Assembly: GCA_904066235.2 (NCBI GenBank)
Contig: CAJFCV020000002.1
Coordinates: 1,922,001 to 1,986,000, forward strand
Direction: 5' to 3'
Length of the DNA: 64,000 nt
Source: Bursaphelenchus xylophilus
Lineage: Eukaryota; Nematoda; Chromadorea; Rhabditida; Aphelenchoididae
Shown here: piece by piece, positions 10,401 through 19,319 of the stretch
Numbering within the stretch: the first letter of the stretch is position 1
How the letters are laid out: each line of letters opens with the position of its first letter
Translations under genes and position numbers: made by a program
The notes under the pieces: model-generated
The model's input: the letters and a program-made list of their open reading frames with translations, nothing else
What the model was told of the DNA's origin: nothing
Database searches by the model: none

Positions 10401-10476
10401 CTTTGGGGGCTGGATATGCAAATTTTGCTTGCGAAAACTGAGCCAGCTCCTTGGACGCCCCAAATTTGTAGGTGGG
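4363..10476 (-). CDS. nuclear hormone receptor (zinc-finger transcription factor), 5' end incomplete
   Basis: A ligand-regulated nuclear transcription factor. Exons on the minus strand, 5' to 3': 10476-10183, 9283-9238, 9197-9057, 7914-7571, 7303-6882, 5873-5597, 4488-4363. All junctions are GT-AG and the phases agree, giving 549 residues ending in TAG. Residues 92-157 form the C4 zinc-finger DNA-binding domain: CDVCGDT, P-box CNGCKG, FFRRSV, second finger C-x5-C-x9-C-x2-C, then [13 protein letters not shown] hinge follows, then a ligand-binding domain from about residue 276 with the helix 3-5 signature around 349-373 (FVKAV, then EDQISLAES). The first in-frame ATG is at 10392 (521 residues), but the frame stays open for 28 codons upstream to a TTTCAG acceptor, so either an earlier coding exon exists or this is a trans-splice site with a 5' UTR. 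I cannot assign the subfamily or an nhr number. Confidence 0.95.
4705..4900. mobile_element. family A MITE in the last NHR intron
   Basis: TCAGTCTGTCGGAAAATTAT to TTATTTTCCCGACAGACTGA, TA-flanked, between the receptor exons at 4488 and 5597. Confidence 0.8.
4925..5330 (+). repeat. intron segmental duplication, copy 1
   Basis: Matches 6285-6855 in the same orientation. Shared blocks are CTTCCGGAAAGTCGCCGGAC, GGCTATTAACGCCGAA, TTTTTATGTAATTTGTA, GGCTGTATTTTA and CCTCAAATCTATCTCAAT (slightly changed). The copies sit in two consecutive introns of the receptor gene, on either side of the exon at 5597-5873. They include family B sequence with TTGCACTGTGCAA motifs. Confidence 0.7.
5376..5540. mobile_element. 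family B-like MITE
   Basis: CTAGTCGTTCCAGAAAGTGC at the left is answered by CTACGCATTTTCTGGA at the right, with an internal TGCACAGTGCAA motif. In the last NHR intron. Confidence 0.5.
5597..5873 (-). CDS. NHR exon: ligand-binding domain, helices 7-10
   Basis: 277 nt, acceptor TTTCCAG, donor GTAAGG. It encodes [19 protein letters not shown], then the helix 9-10 region ending in FFTLLASIT, in the usual position for the receptor dimer-interface helices. Phase 0 into the last exon. Confidence 0.93.
5960..6110. mobile_element. family A MITE in an NHR intron
   Basis: TCAGTCTGTCGGGAAAATAA to CATTATTTTCCCAACAG, with the TCGCTGAAGTGAAAAGCAAT block. Confidence 0.75.
6285..6855 (+). repeat. intron segmental duplication, copy 2
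   Basis: Longer than copy 1 because of extra TGCACCGTGCAA-rich sequence. It ends about 25 nt from the exon at 6882. The two copies are clearly diverged, so the duplication is not recent. Confidence 0.7.
6882..7303 (-). CDS. NHR exon: ligand-binding domain, helices 1 to about 6
   Basis: 422 nt, acceptor CTTTCAG, donor GTGAGT, residues 276-415 of the partial protein. It holds the hallmark ligand-binding-domain signature: FIDFVKAV, then [15 protein letters not shown]. This is followed by an aromatic stretch (FHWWAAANW) and a small cysteine cluster (GCDGVCYC), which is unusual for the position. Confidence 0.93.
7571..7914 (-). CDS. NHR exon: hinge region
   Basis: 344 nt, acceptor AATTTCAG, donor GTGCGA. 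It completes the AVQYERND extension that follows the DNA-binding domain. It then encodes a Ser/Gln/Glu-rich hinge with several cysteines (HAEC, QPCNLPK) and a PSPEEE motif. The donor GTGCGA is a weaker match than the others, but the frame is maintained into the next exon. Confidence 0.9.
7960..8385 (+). repeat. degenerate minisatellite in an NHR intron
   Basis: About a dozen imperfect copies of a unit of about 35-45 bp built on GACATTTTATACGAAAA followed by a T-rich spacer. A lone copy of the same motif occurs at about 41896. The repeat and spacer lengths vary too much for a CRISPR array, and the host is a eukaryote. Confidence 0.8.
9057..9197 (-). CDS. NHR exon: zinc finger 2 and C-terminal extension
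   Basis: A 141-nt exon encoding GFFRRSV, the second C4 finger (spacing 5-9-2 between cysteines), the CRLKRC motif and VGMNPR. All eight zinc-ligand cysteines are present when this exon is joined to the two before it, so the DNA-binding domain appears functional. Confidence 0.95.
9238..9283 (-). CDS. NHR exon: rest of zinc finger 1 with P-box
   Basis: A 46-nt exon between TTTCAG and GTGAGG. It encodes [15 protein letters not shown] and ends one base into a Gly codon. CNGCKG is the DNA-recognition helix (P-box). It is separated from the next exon by a 40-nt intron (9237-9198), a typical nematode intron length. Confidence 0.93.
9300..9450. repeat. A/T-only low-complexity tract
   Basis: Almost pure A and T runs within NHR intron 10182-9284. 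The same intron holds family B fragments (GCACTGTGCGA near 9732 and 9893, CGCACAGTGCAATA near 10052). Confidence 0.6.
10183..10476 (-). CDS. NHR exon: N-terminal region and first half of zinc finger 1
   Basis: 98 codons, phase 0 at both ends. The acceptor CATTTCAG lies just upstream and the donor GTAAGT follows 10183. It encodes a basic, Gln/Asn-containing N-terminal region and ends in FCDVCGDT, the first zinc-ligand pair. The best start candidate is ATG at 10392-10390. The 28 codons before it are open and protein-like, so the true start may lie in an upstream exon that I could not find. Confidence 0.9.
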
Positions 10477-10479
10477 CTG

Positions 10480-11130
10480 AAATGAGGGGGTAATTAGCGA
10501 GGAATATGGGGTTGGAAAGGGTGTAGTAAACAGCGGAATCGATATTTTTTTGAAAATAAAATTTGGTAGGTGATATTGAAAAAGGTGTCAAAAAGTATAC
10601 AAAAAAGGAAAAGTTATCAAAACTAAAAGAAGAATACAGTATATAGACCACTATTTATCAAGTAAAAATGTCAGCAGAGCACGAAGACGTTCATGGCCAC
10701 GAAAATTGGCCAAGAAAAGATTGATAAAAAAAAGTCGGACAGTTGACAAAAAATGTCAGATTTAGACAGAATGAAAGGCTACAGTATCAAAAGATTTTTT
10801 TATTATAATAGCTAGAGCCCTTATAGAGCTTACTGACTAAGAAAATTGAGGAAAATCCAAATGGCGCGGCCATAAGCGGCCGAAACATTATATACCCGGG
10901 TATTTTGAAAGTCTATAGAAAATCGCAAATTCAAAAAGAAATTTGACTCTAATATTTTAAAATACGAGGGCGAAAATTCTTTCAATGTCTTTAAAATCCA
11001 ACATTCTGTCAATAAGTCCCAAAATCCAGCCAAAAAACCGCCTAAAACCAAATTTCTATCTAAAACAATATCCAAAACTCTCTCCTCAGCTCTCGAAATT
11101 GAGATACAACTATCGAGCATCACGTCAAAT
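10480..11130. other. sequence upstream of the NHR exon, no exon found
   Basis: AT-rich, with a donor-like GTAAGC (minus, near 10833) preceded by a long open minus frame to 11123. The frame has no coding feel and its phase does not help the receptor, so I did not call an exon. Confidence 0.4.
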
Positions 11131-11134
11131 TTGC

Positions 11135-11350
11135 AAATTGCATGGAACCCGACACCGCAGCCTTGTGCAACTCGAGCCTTAAACCACCTGCATTCGGAGA
11201 AAGGGGGGAATTAACGAATACCCCGCGGCACGCCAACACGCGGCTTATGCCTCAATTCGTTGGGCCGTATTTCGCGGTGTGTAAAAATGTAATTAGCCGG
11301 AGCGTTGGTGGGGTGCGTCACAACGCGGGAGGAAAGGAGTTTGAGCATAG
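11135..11350. promoter_or_regulatory. GC-rich non-repeat block upstream of the NHR gene
   Basis: Composition rises well above its surroundings, with CCCGCGGCACGCCAACACGC, TAATTAGCCGGAGC (homeodomain-type TAATTA) and GTGCGTCACAACGCGGG. It is about 0.7 kb upstream of the first receptor exon found. It could be a promoter, an enhancer or an unrecognised exon. Confidence 0.3.
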
Positions 11351-11354
11351 AATA

Positions 11355-11895
11355 TTTTAGCACAAAAGGGCCAAAATGGGGAACTTGATGACATTAGGGA
11401 TAAGGAAAATTGGGAGAACTGTCCTATTTGGAAGTCTCCAATTTGCTTTAAATTTTGCATGTTTACTTTGAAAAGGTTATAAATGAATAGCTGAAAATTG
11501 TAGCACAGTAATTATAATGAGAGCCGAGATATTGTAAAAATAATTTATACTTCCCGACAAGTAAAAATGAAGTCTTAAGTTTCATGATTTTGTCAGCATT
11601 TTCCATCGAGTACAACGGTAAAAAAGACCCTGCAGGCACTCAGAAGCTCAAAGTTGAGACTCCACTTTGAACTGTTGGTATTGCTGCCAATAGACGCTAC
11701 AGTTTTCAAGTAAAAAAGAGACCAAAAATTTCAAATTTCTGACCAACCTTTCACTCAACAATTACGATTATTTTTAGCAAAGCACAAGCAAAAAGATTCG
11801 CAGATTCCTTAGAAAATGCTATTCTTAATTTGCTTAAAGTTTCAGCAAGATCTAGATTAAACTTATGTAACTTCATCCGCAAGAAAAAAAAGTTA
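11355..11895. other. spacer, no gene seen
   Basis: AT-rich single-copy-looking sequence without repeat ends or coding-like frames. Confidence 0.4.
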
Positions 11896-11899
11896 TAAT

Positions 11900-12121
11900 A
11901 TCAGTCTGTCGGGAAAATAATGTGGTGAAAAAAGTCCATGTTTTTTTTGAAAAGGCTTATATTGTGGGTCAAAAAGTCTTGATGAGTCTGTCGGGAAAAT
12001 AATGAGCACTCTTTCGCATCAAAAATTGCATCACCGACGAGAAAATGAAGGAAAAATAAAATTGCTTTTCACTGCGACGCGACTGGTGCAATGACATTGT
12101 GCTCATTATTTTCCCGACAAG
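11900..12121. mobile_element. truncated family A copy followed by a full one
   Basis: A left half begins at 11901 (TCAGTCTGTCGGGAAAATAA). A second copy begins at about 11993 (TGAGTCTGTCGGGAAAATAA) and ends at TTATTTTCCCGACAA. Confidence 0.7.
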
Positions 12122-12179
12122 CTTTTTTTCTGATATTTTAGTTTCATAACCCATTATTTCATCATCTTAATAAATACAA

Positions 12180-12285
12180 AATTCATCAAAAAATTCCTCT
12201 AAAACCCTTCCAAATCCCCCTTGCAAACCTTGGTCCCACATTCCTCGCCCTCCCAATTCGGAGATCACTAATCTGAAAAAAGGGA
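12180..12285 (-). other. possible trans-splice acceptor with short ORF
   Basis: On the minus strand a strong acceptor, CCCTTTTTTCAG, is followed 31 nt later by ATG and a 21-codon frame (starting MWDQGLQGG) ending near 12180. This could be a 5' exon upstream of the receptor gene. However, the only nearby donor-like site (AAG before GTTTGC) is out of phase with the exon at 10476, so I give it little weight. Confidence 0.15.
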
Positions 12286-12491
12286 CGAAGTTTAATTTTA
12301 TGAGTGCAAGGATACTCGGGGCAAAACAAAGATCCCCCCACGCGCGCTTCACTCCGCCTCTTTTTCGGGTTTAGATCATCAACAACGCTTGAAGTTCTCG
12401 GCCCTCTTACGCGACAAATAAGAGGGCAATTTGTGGTGTTTGGTTCGGTAAACTTAAAGGTTTGATAAGAGAGGTGTATGTATAATAAATA

Positions 12492-12640
12492 TCAGCCTGT
12501 CGGGAAAATAATGAACGCAATGTCGTTGTCGCCAATCGCTCGCTGAAGTGAAAAGCAATTTGATTTTGCCGCGGCATGAGTAATTTTCTCGGCGGTGATG
12601 CGAGGCGACAGAGGGCTCATTATTTTCTCGACAAACTGAT
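12492..12640. mobile_element. family A MITE
   Basis: TCAGCCTGTCGGGAAAATAA to TTATTTTCTCGACAAACTGA, TA-flanked. Confidence 0.8.
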
Positions 12641-12644
12641 AAAA

Positions 12645-13230
12645 GAGTTCTGTAACATAGAGGTTTATTTCGGCCTAAAATTGAGCTTCGCGACACATAT
12701 TTTCTAAGCAAAAAAATGTGTCCGTTAGGCCTAATTTCTTCAGATAACTCCATAAAAAGACCGGGTAATATCTTGGCACTCCTTGCAAATAATGACATAG
12801 ATTTTTCAGTGATTATTTTGTGGCCTATTTGAAATCAATATACGGAATTTCAAGGAAGAGATCCCACGAGCGGTACTGGGCCTATTATTAGACTCCCTAT
12901 AACTTATAGGCCAAAAAAAGATATTTAGCAAAGGAAAAAACGGTATTATCGATGAGAATCAACTTATTTGTGCCAAAAAATGATTGGAAAGATGACTAGT
13001 TTTTTGGGAGTGTCCGGCAAATTTTTTAAGAAAAAGAATACTGTTAACAAAGGAGAACAATCTGAACAAGAAGTAGTAGGGAGCAGCCAGATGAAGTTCG
13101 GAACAAAATTCGACTAGATTTAGAGAATAAAACACAAAAGATTGTGACTAAAATTATGATTGTGTCAGACACGGCGCACGATTTTTTGGGCTGACAATGT
13201 CTGTGGATCGTGTCAATTGGTCGTTGTATG
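12645..13230. other. spacer, no gene seen
   Basis: AT-rich sequence with no repeat termini. A short imperfect hairpin (GACACGGCGCACGA with TCGTGTC) lies near 13166-13218. Confidence 0.4.
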
Positions 13231-13234
13231 TATA

Positions 13235-13520
13235 GGGAAGGCTTGTAGAAGGCTTAGTTAGTAGAAATAATAAGATTGGTCGGGTCCTAGCATAGATTCT
13301 CACCTATTTGAGGTATTTTACATGTAATCTCATCAGTAATAACTAGATAAAAGCAACGGATCTTCGTTACTTGCCGCAAATTTAGGTTTTTTATATGTTA
13401 CAATAACTTAGGGTAGAGAAAACTGACGTTAGTAGAAATAGTTAAAATTAGAAAAATATGACATATTGCAAGTCTTCGCCAAGCCTCCGCCGAGCATCCA
13501 ACGGCTTTGAAAAACTTTTT
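13235..13520 (-). repeat. family E dispersed repeat, reverse orientation
   Basis: The reverse complement of the copy at 3080-3365: CACCTATTTGAGGTATTTTACATG, then TTGCAAGTCTTCGCCAAGCC and CCGCCGAGCATCCAACGGC. Confidence 0.7.
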
Positions 13521-13529
13521 GCGTATAAC

Positions 13530-14360
13530 TTTTCGAATTCTCAATGAAAAAACGTGATTTTTGTAGAAAAATTGCCCACCTCACAGCCAATAAAATCTAA
13601 AATTTATGGCTCAAAAATGAAAAAAAAATTTTGCCTAGACATTGAAAAAAATGTCTAGAACAAAGTCATTTTCAGCCTCAATTAAGAACAAAAACTCCGT
13701 TAAAATGGGTCCTTAGTTTGGGGAAAAAACTAACAAAGCGGCTCGCAAGCACAGACAACAACATTTTTTATGGGGCCCATTAAAATAATCAAAAGTTTTG
13801 ACAGTTTTATGGGTATGATAAAGCCTCCGAAACTGGCAGGAGCAAACTTCAGTCCTTTTTCGGTAAAATATGTCATTGTTTTGAGGATTTTTTGCTGTTT
13901 TCACATAGAAAAATTTCCAAAAAGTAAGAAAAAGTTAAATTTTTTCTTAAAAAATCTATTTGATCGGTCAAAATTCCCTTCAATTGTAACTTAAAAAAAC
14001 CTTTTTTTTCGCTGGAAAGTCCCCGCGAAAGCGCCCAAAATTCGCCAAGAAATTGATGCGCGGAATGTAGTCTAGTGTGATTTGCGACGAGCGATTGGAA
14101 TCGGCGATTGTTTGCACCGAAAGATAAAAGGAAGGAAGTATAACAGGAGAAGGAATTTAAGAATGCACAGAGGCGCTTAATTAAGTTTTTGGGCACTTTT
14201 TTTGAAAAAATTACAGTAAAAAGTCTAAAAAATCAGTGTGTAAAGTTAAAAAAAATTATGGTGGAAGTGCCATAGAAATTTGGGAGTTTGCAGTAGAATT
14301 TTTTTTCTTGCATTTTGGAGAAAAACGATATTTTTTAGGCCGTAAGTAAACAAAGACTTG
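13530..14360. other. spacer, no gene seen
   Basis: AT-rich. The frames here (for example 13873-14196 minus) show no domain or splice support. Confidence 0.4.
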
Positions 14361-14468
14361 CAAGGGAAGTACCCCAAGTTTGACGCTCAGATTTTTGACG
14401 AAAATTGGCATAAATTTAAAACATTTTTTTTCTAAAATATATGCGAGAATCCTTGCTCGCTCCTTTCA

Positions 14469-15061
14469 CAAGGAAAGTACTTTTATGGGGGCTCCTACTT
14501 TTTGACGGGACATATCTCAAAAAATCAGAAAAAATGTGGTGATCAAGGAGATATAAATCTTAGCTGCCCATTTTAGGTTTTTAGGGGTGAAAATGCCCAA
14601 AAACTGGCTTAATTTCCCTACAAAAGGTGCAGGCATTCGAAACGATAAAAAGCGCATTCGGTCTCTTCCTTCGGAAGAGAGCGGTGTGGCCGAGTGGCTA
14701 GTGCCGTAGTCTGGGAATCAACAGGGGGAACGCCGCACGGGTTCGATTTCCCTTTTGGGCTGAATCATCTTTTTTTGAAGTTGAAGGTCGGAAAAATAAA
14801 TTTTTGGGCCAAGACTGACTTATTACATCTTAGAAACTCAATAAACACCATTTTAAGCCAAAATAAAAATTGTAAACCTATGAAAAATTAAACGAAAAGG
14901 GGTTCATATAGGACTTTACGTCAACTTCCGATTGAGTTTTCACCCCTAAAAACCTAAAATGGGCAGCTAAGATTCATATATCCTTGATCACCACATTTTT
15001 TCTGATTTTTTGAGATATGTCCGGTCAAAAAGTAGGAGCCCCCATAAAAGTACTTTCCTTG
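14469..15061. mobile_element. Tc5-type foldback element carrying a tRNA-like sequence
   Basis: The termini are CAAGGAAAGTACTTTTATGG and its complement, flanked by a TCA duplication (14466-14468 and 15062-15064). That TNA target duplication is the kind known for Tc4/Tc5. Arms of about 130 bp (14469-14598 and 14935-15061) are near-identical inverted copies. The spacer holds the tRNA-like sequence at 14680-14758. It is inserted in the family C copy around it. Confidence 0.85.
14680..14758 (+). pseudogene. class II tRNA-like sequence (Ser/Leu type body)
   Basis: An intact Pol III A box, TGGCCGAGTGG (14687-14697), and a B box, GGTTCGATTTC (14740-14750), are spaced for a tRNA with a long variable arm (GGGGGAACGCC). 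The anticodon loop reads CTGGGAA, i.e. GGG, which fits neither Ser nor Leu. The acceptor halves (AGCGGTG against TTTTGGG) do not pair and the T stem is imperfect, so it is probably not a functional tRNA. It sits in the spacer of a foldback transposon. Confidence 0.6.
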
Positions 15062-15335
15062 TCAGAAACAACCGAGATTTTTGGCCCGAAAGTCGGCGAA
15101 ATTTTGAGACTTTTGGCCAAATTTCGGGACAAAAATTTTCATGTCTATTTCTACCATAGAGGGAAATGTTTCCACAAAAAATCAAAATTTTCCCCCCGAA
15201 ATTGGCAAAGATATGGCCAAAAAGTGTTTCTTTTTTGTCTGACCGCTCTCCGCGTTTCGCGTACTCTCTCGGCGGCAAAGATTTTTCAATATCTCGGCTG
15301 CTGATGCCAAGTGCGAGCTAAAACTTTCATGAATC

Positions 15336-16125
15336 AAAAAAAGCGATATTTCCTTTGTTGTCGACACTTTTTTAAAGCTCAATGCAACGAACAACCAAAA
15401 ATTAAATTATCCAAAAAAAATTTGTTTTCAAAAACAATCTCAAGTTGGTGTTTAGGCCATGTTACCGCTGTTATATGAACAAAAAAATGATTCGCAAACA
15501 ACGCGTTTTTAACGAATTTAACAATTTTTATAATGCTTCCAATACCATAATTTCAAAAACCGCAAGTTTGACAAATTCTAATCATCAAACAAAAAAATAC
15601 CACTCGATGTTCAAGCTACAGTAATCGGAGTGAGAGTCGGTTCCCTTATCAGCCCTTCAAATTGTTTATATAAAGTTAAATCGCTCTTCAAATCAAAGAA
15701 AAATCGGGGTGTGCTTGTTGATGATGAGAAATAAAGAGGCTGGGTTGAGGAAGTTTTTTCAAATCTTGAGCTGAATTTTAAGCCAAAAACAATAGAGTTT
15801 TAGGATAGTAGAGGGATAGGGAGAGATTGTAAAGCTAAGAAGGGAATTATGGGTGAAAAGCGGGTCGGTTTGACTTGATTTTTTTTGAGTTAAGAGCCTT
15901 AAACCCACAAAATACATAAGCAAAAATGCTAAGGAATAGAGCATTTTTTGATGACTTCAGTAAACACAAGATACCATGTTTGGTAGCGAAAAAATTGAGC
16001 AGTTTTGAAGAGAAAGGACAGACTAAACCTGTGTAATATGAGTGTTTAATGAAGCACAAGTTAAACCCATTTCTCCTAACAAGGAAGTGCCTCAATTGTT
16101 TCGCTCGGATTTTTTCTTTACATAC
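15336..16125. other. spacer, no gene seen
   Basis: AT-rich. A truncated family C left end (TAACAAGGAAGTGCCTCAAT) starts near 16075. Confidence 0.4.
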
Positions 16126-16127
16126 TT

Positions 16128-16320
16128 GAAAGAAAGGGCGCGCTTTTCAAAGCGGAGTTTCTTAGCTTAGAGAAGGGAAGGGGTTTGAGTCATTTTGGTT
16201 CCTTCCGGGATGCAAAGTGAGACGTTTTTTGCCATTGGATCAGGTCCCTCGCTGTATCAGTCAGCCGGGAAAATAGCGAAGTGAAAAGCAATTTAATTTT
16301 TCCGTGACACAATTCAAATT
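16128..16320. mobile_element. right half of a family D element abutting a family A fragment
   Basis: GGGCGCGCTTTTCAAAGCGG to GGATCAGGTCCCTCGCTGTA matches the D subtype at 62535-62705 (right part only). It is followed at once by TCAGTCAGCCGGGAAAATAG and the A-family TTTTTCCGTGACACAATTC block. Confidence 0.6.
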
Positions 16321-16589
16321 AGCTATAGCTTTGACAATTTAATGCGGAAAAAAACGATTTTTTTTATGGAAACAGGGCCCTATATCATATCTAAAAATAT
16401 GCGTTGTGCAAGTTTGATTGCCAAAATTGAAAAACAATGGAGCATTTTCGCCCACTTTTCACATAAAAAACTCGGTGGTTTCTGCAAAGCGTGAGCTAGA
16501 AGTCTTGCATATGCATGAGAAAAAATAACTCAAAATTGCCTCAAGTTTTATCAAAACCTGAGTGTCGCACTTTGAGTACCTTGCAGACC

Positions 16590-16990
16590 CCAATCAAACC
16601 CCTTACCAACGCCTCCAAATCCGTCCCCGGCGCCTTGGACAGCTTCCACGGGCTGACATTGCAAATGGTGACACACCGAAAGTTTTCACCGACAGCAATC
16701 GCTAAAAGTTGCGACAACCTCAGCAACTCCCATCTCCCCCTCCCCCACCATTGCAACGTTCAGGGCACACGTCAGCTCCCCTCCCCCCCCCGTGGCTAGA
16801 TGTAAGAGAAAATAATTCCTCTCGCCCCCTGCCCGCCTAACAACCATCGAGGGAATGCGTGAAATGCGGGTGCCGCCGGGCATGGGAGAGCATGTTGAAT
16901 GAATGAGCCGACAATGTCTGATGATTAGCGTGTGCGGCACGCTTAGATGTTGTGACATTAAATGGGGGAGTGAGAGAAAGATTGGGGTGG
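16590..16990. promoter_or_regulatory. GC-rich island, possible regulatory region or exon
   Basis: A non-repeat block with C-tracts (CTCCCCTCCCCCCCC), CAATGGTGGGGGAGGGG on the minus strand and TGATGATTAGCGTGTGCGGC. On the minus strand a 45-nt piece before a GTAAGG donor (16611) is open and in phase with the receptor exon at 10476. That frame has no ATG before a stop at about 16760, so it could only be an internal exon. I favour a regulatory reading. Confidence 0.25.
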
Positions 16991-17534
16991 GCCAGAACAC
17001 GGAAGTTTTTCGTAATTATTATGGTATGTTTGTAGACGTTATAATTGGCGGGGAAATATGTCAAAATTTGGCTTATAATTTGCAGAAATTATAGGGATTT
17101 TTAGCCTCAAAAATGATGTTGACTTGGCCCCAAAAAATTTAGAAAGCCTCCGATTTTTGATTCGAAAAAATTAGGGTTTATTCCAAGTGAGATATTGTGG
17201 ATTTTGATGCACAATATCAACAGGTTTAGACACAAAATTCGAAAAGTTTTTACTGATTTTCAAGTCATCGAATTCCTAAAAATATCATAATAAGCTGCCA
17301 TGTCATAAGCGGAACTGAGATATTCAAGTATATTTTTTTGATGAGACTACGGAAAATGAGGAGAGACGGCCAGAGAAAAAAAGTTTTTTTCTCAATAACC
17401 TTTTCAACTTGCAAAACAATTATTATATGCATTTTTTGTGGAAAACTTGTGTAACTACATACTACATAAATTGTATTATGTATAATAGACCCTGATGTTG
17501 TCAAGTGGAATATTAAAAGGCAACTTTAGAGTTA
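16991..17534. other. spacer, no gene seen
   Basis: AT-rich, with diverged family C-like blocks (GAGATATTGTGGATTTTG, GGAGAGACGGCCAGAGAAAA). Confidence 0.35.
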
Positions 17535-17920
17535 TCAGTCTGTCGGGAAAATAATAAGCACTCTGTCGCATAACTAAGATGACTTTTAAATCTTTTTGTC
17601 GCTTTTTGCTATTAAATAGTCTGTCGGAAAAATAATGTGGATTAAGGCAAAAGGTTTCGGTTCTCCGAACTCCCAGCCGCTGCTAGCCGTTGCAACACGA
17701 TGAAGAGCGATTCCAAAGCCCGACGAATCCACATTATTTTCCAGACAGGGCGATATATCCTATCAAATTTTTGTTATCACCCTGTCGGGAAAATAATGAG
17801 CATTTTTCTGCATCGAAAATTGCATCGCCGAGAAAACGAGTTTTCTCGCGACAAAATCAAATTGCTTTTCACTAGCGACGCAGTTCTCGCAGCGACATTT
17901 GCTCATTATTTTTTTGACAT
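17535..17920. mobile_element. cluster of three family A copies
   Basis: A truncated copy starts at 17535. A GTGGATT-subtype copy spans 17619-17754 (ATTATTTTCCAGACAG at its right) and a GAGCA-subtype copy spans 17780-17920. The ends are diverged, so these are older insertions. Confidence 0.7.
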
Positions 17921-17924
17921 TCCA

Positions 17925-18580
17925 ATATCAATATCGAATAACTTGTATTTGAAAATATGGCTCAAATTTCTTCAAAAAGAATGAAAAATAAAAAATAAGA
18001 CACCTAGAGCTTTGAGAAAGCCGAAGCACAGACATCGCATTCGCAAACACACAATTTCCAATATGGAACTCGGCCTCACACGTCAATTCGCACATACATC
18101 TGCGCTTCCCTGAACCACTTACATTTCACTCACAGCGTCTGTGGAAAGTCCCCAAACACTTTGAGAGAAAGCACCGAAAAGGACCTCAAAGCAATCCGAA
18201 ACAAAAAAAGAAACTTCCTCCTTTCCCTTCCATTTTTCGAGCCGTCTCCGCTTTTGTTGCCAGAGGCAATATTATTCCCCCCACCAGGAAGCCTACATTT
18301 TTTCGGCCGACCAAAACTGTAAAATCCAATTTCTCGGAATGGCGACAAAGGAAGTATCAGTTTTTTTTGTTTTTGAAGGGAGTTGAGCCTTCAATTGTCG
18401 TTGAAATTTTGGGGGGAAAGAGCTGGGAATTGAAAGGCGTAATTTGGGGTAAATTTAGAATAGAAATATGGTTAAAAAATAAGATTAAAAAGCTTTGATA
18501 ATTGACATTTTTAAGTGGAAAGTTGGCAAAAAATCGGTTTTTTCTCCGATTTACACATAAAAAATTTGACTTTTTTGGTC
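17925..18580. other. moderately GC-rich spacer, no gene seen
   Basis: 18000-18360 is less AT-rich than its surroundings and repeat-free, with an imperfect palindrome GTTGCCAGAGGCAAT near 18257. No convincing exon on either strand. Confidence 0.35.
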
Positions 18581-18581
18581 T

Positions 18582-18762
18582 ACTAGGCCTTCTAAAATGT
18601 TGCCAGACTGACTTTTGACGCTTTCTATGTCCAAAAAAACTCCGGTTGCGAGCAACAGCCCAAAAACAGTCTATTGCAGGAATGTGCACAGTGCAAAGTG
18701 AACTTTTGCTTTTTGCACAGTGCGTGCGCCCAGTCCGGTGACTGTTCAAAAGGCAAAGTATT
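18582..18762. mobile_element. family B MITE
   Basis: Diverged ends (CTAGGCCTTCTAAAATGTTGC and CCAGTCCGGTGACTGTTC) with several GTGCACAGTGCAAA motifs between them. Confidence 0.5.
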
Positions 18763-19319
18763 ACAAATGAGATGAACAATGTCTATGGCAAAAATGAACT
18801 TTTTAGCAAAGGCATTCAAAAAGTTACAGGCGAAAAACCATTCTTGACTTGCTGACCTCGGCCTATAATCAAATATCGTTGAATATCTCAACTCTCATGG
18901 TAAACGGCGACCTATGACTTTCAGAAATTAAAGTATATAAGAGCGAAGGAATAAGAATTTTTTCTCGAGCTCGAGAATGTTTGCTGGATTCGCTGCCAAT
19001 TTCAAAAAGTAGCGAAATGATCGACTTGCGACGTGGTCGCGGTAGCGAATCCTTCTTTTCGCGACCTCCGAAAAAAGTCGGTCGCGAATCGGCGTTTTCG
19101 CTACCTCCGCGAGAGAGGAGGTAGCAAAACGGCGTTTTTGCGACGTCCCAAAATAAGCCCCGCCCCCTCAGTTTTTCAGCCATCACGTTTTGGCCTTTTT
19201 GACGGAAAAACACCGTTTAGGGTGAAAATTTTAGCTGATAAATCGTACATTTACGAAATTATGAAGAAAAAACGTCCCTCTTCATCGTTACAATATTTAT
19301 TAATAAACGACCTACATTT

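Larger units (their letters stand above)
14361..15335. mobile_element. family C element split by a second C-type foldback element
   Basis: The left end CAAGGGAAGTACCCCAAGTT and the interior block TATGCGAGAATCCTTGCTCG stop at 14468. The expected continuation GAAACAACCGAGATTTTT resumes at 15065. The piece to about 15335 shows the usual CCGCTCTCCGCG, ACTCTCTCGGCGGCAAAGAT and GCGAGCTAAAACTTTCA blocks, then is truncated. Confidence 0.75.

Noticed and set aside
10830..11123. Minus-strand ORF as the missing first exon of the receptor
   Set aside because: The donor-like GTAAGC is present, but composition is not coding-like and the junction phase does not fit the exon at 10476.
12454..12798. 114-codon minus-strand ORF
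   Set aside because: Runs through a family A MITE; no coding signature outside it.
18257..18271. GTTGCCAGAGGCAAT as an X-box
   Set aside because: The last half-site position is mismatched and there is no gene nearby.
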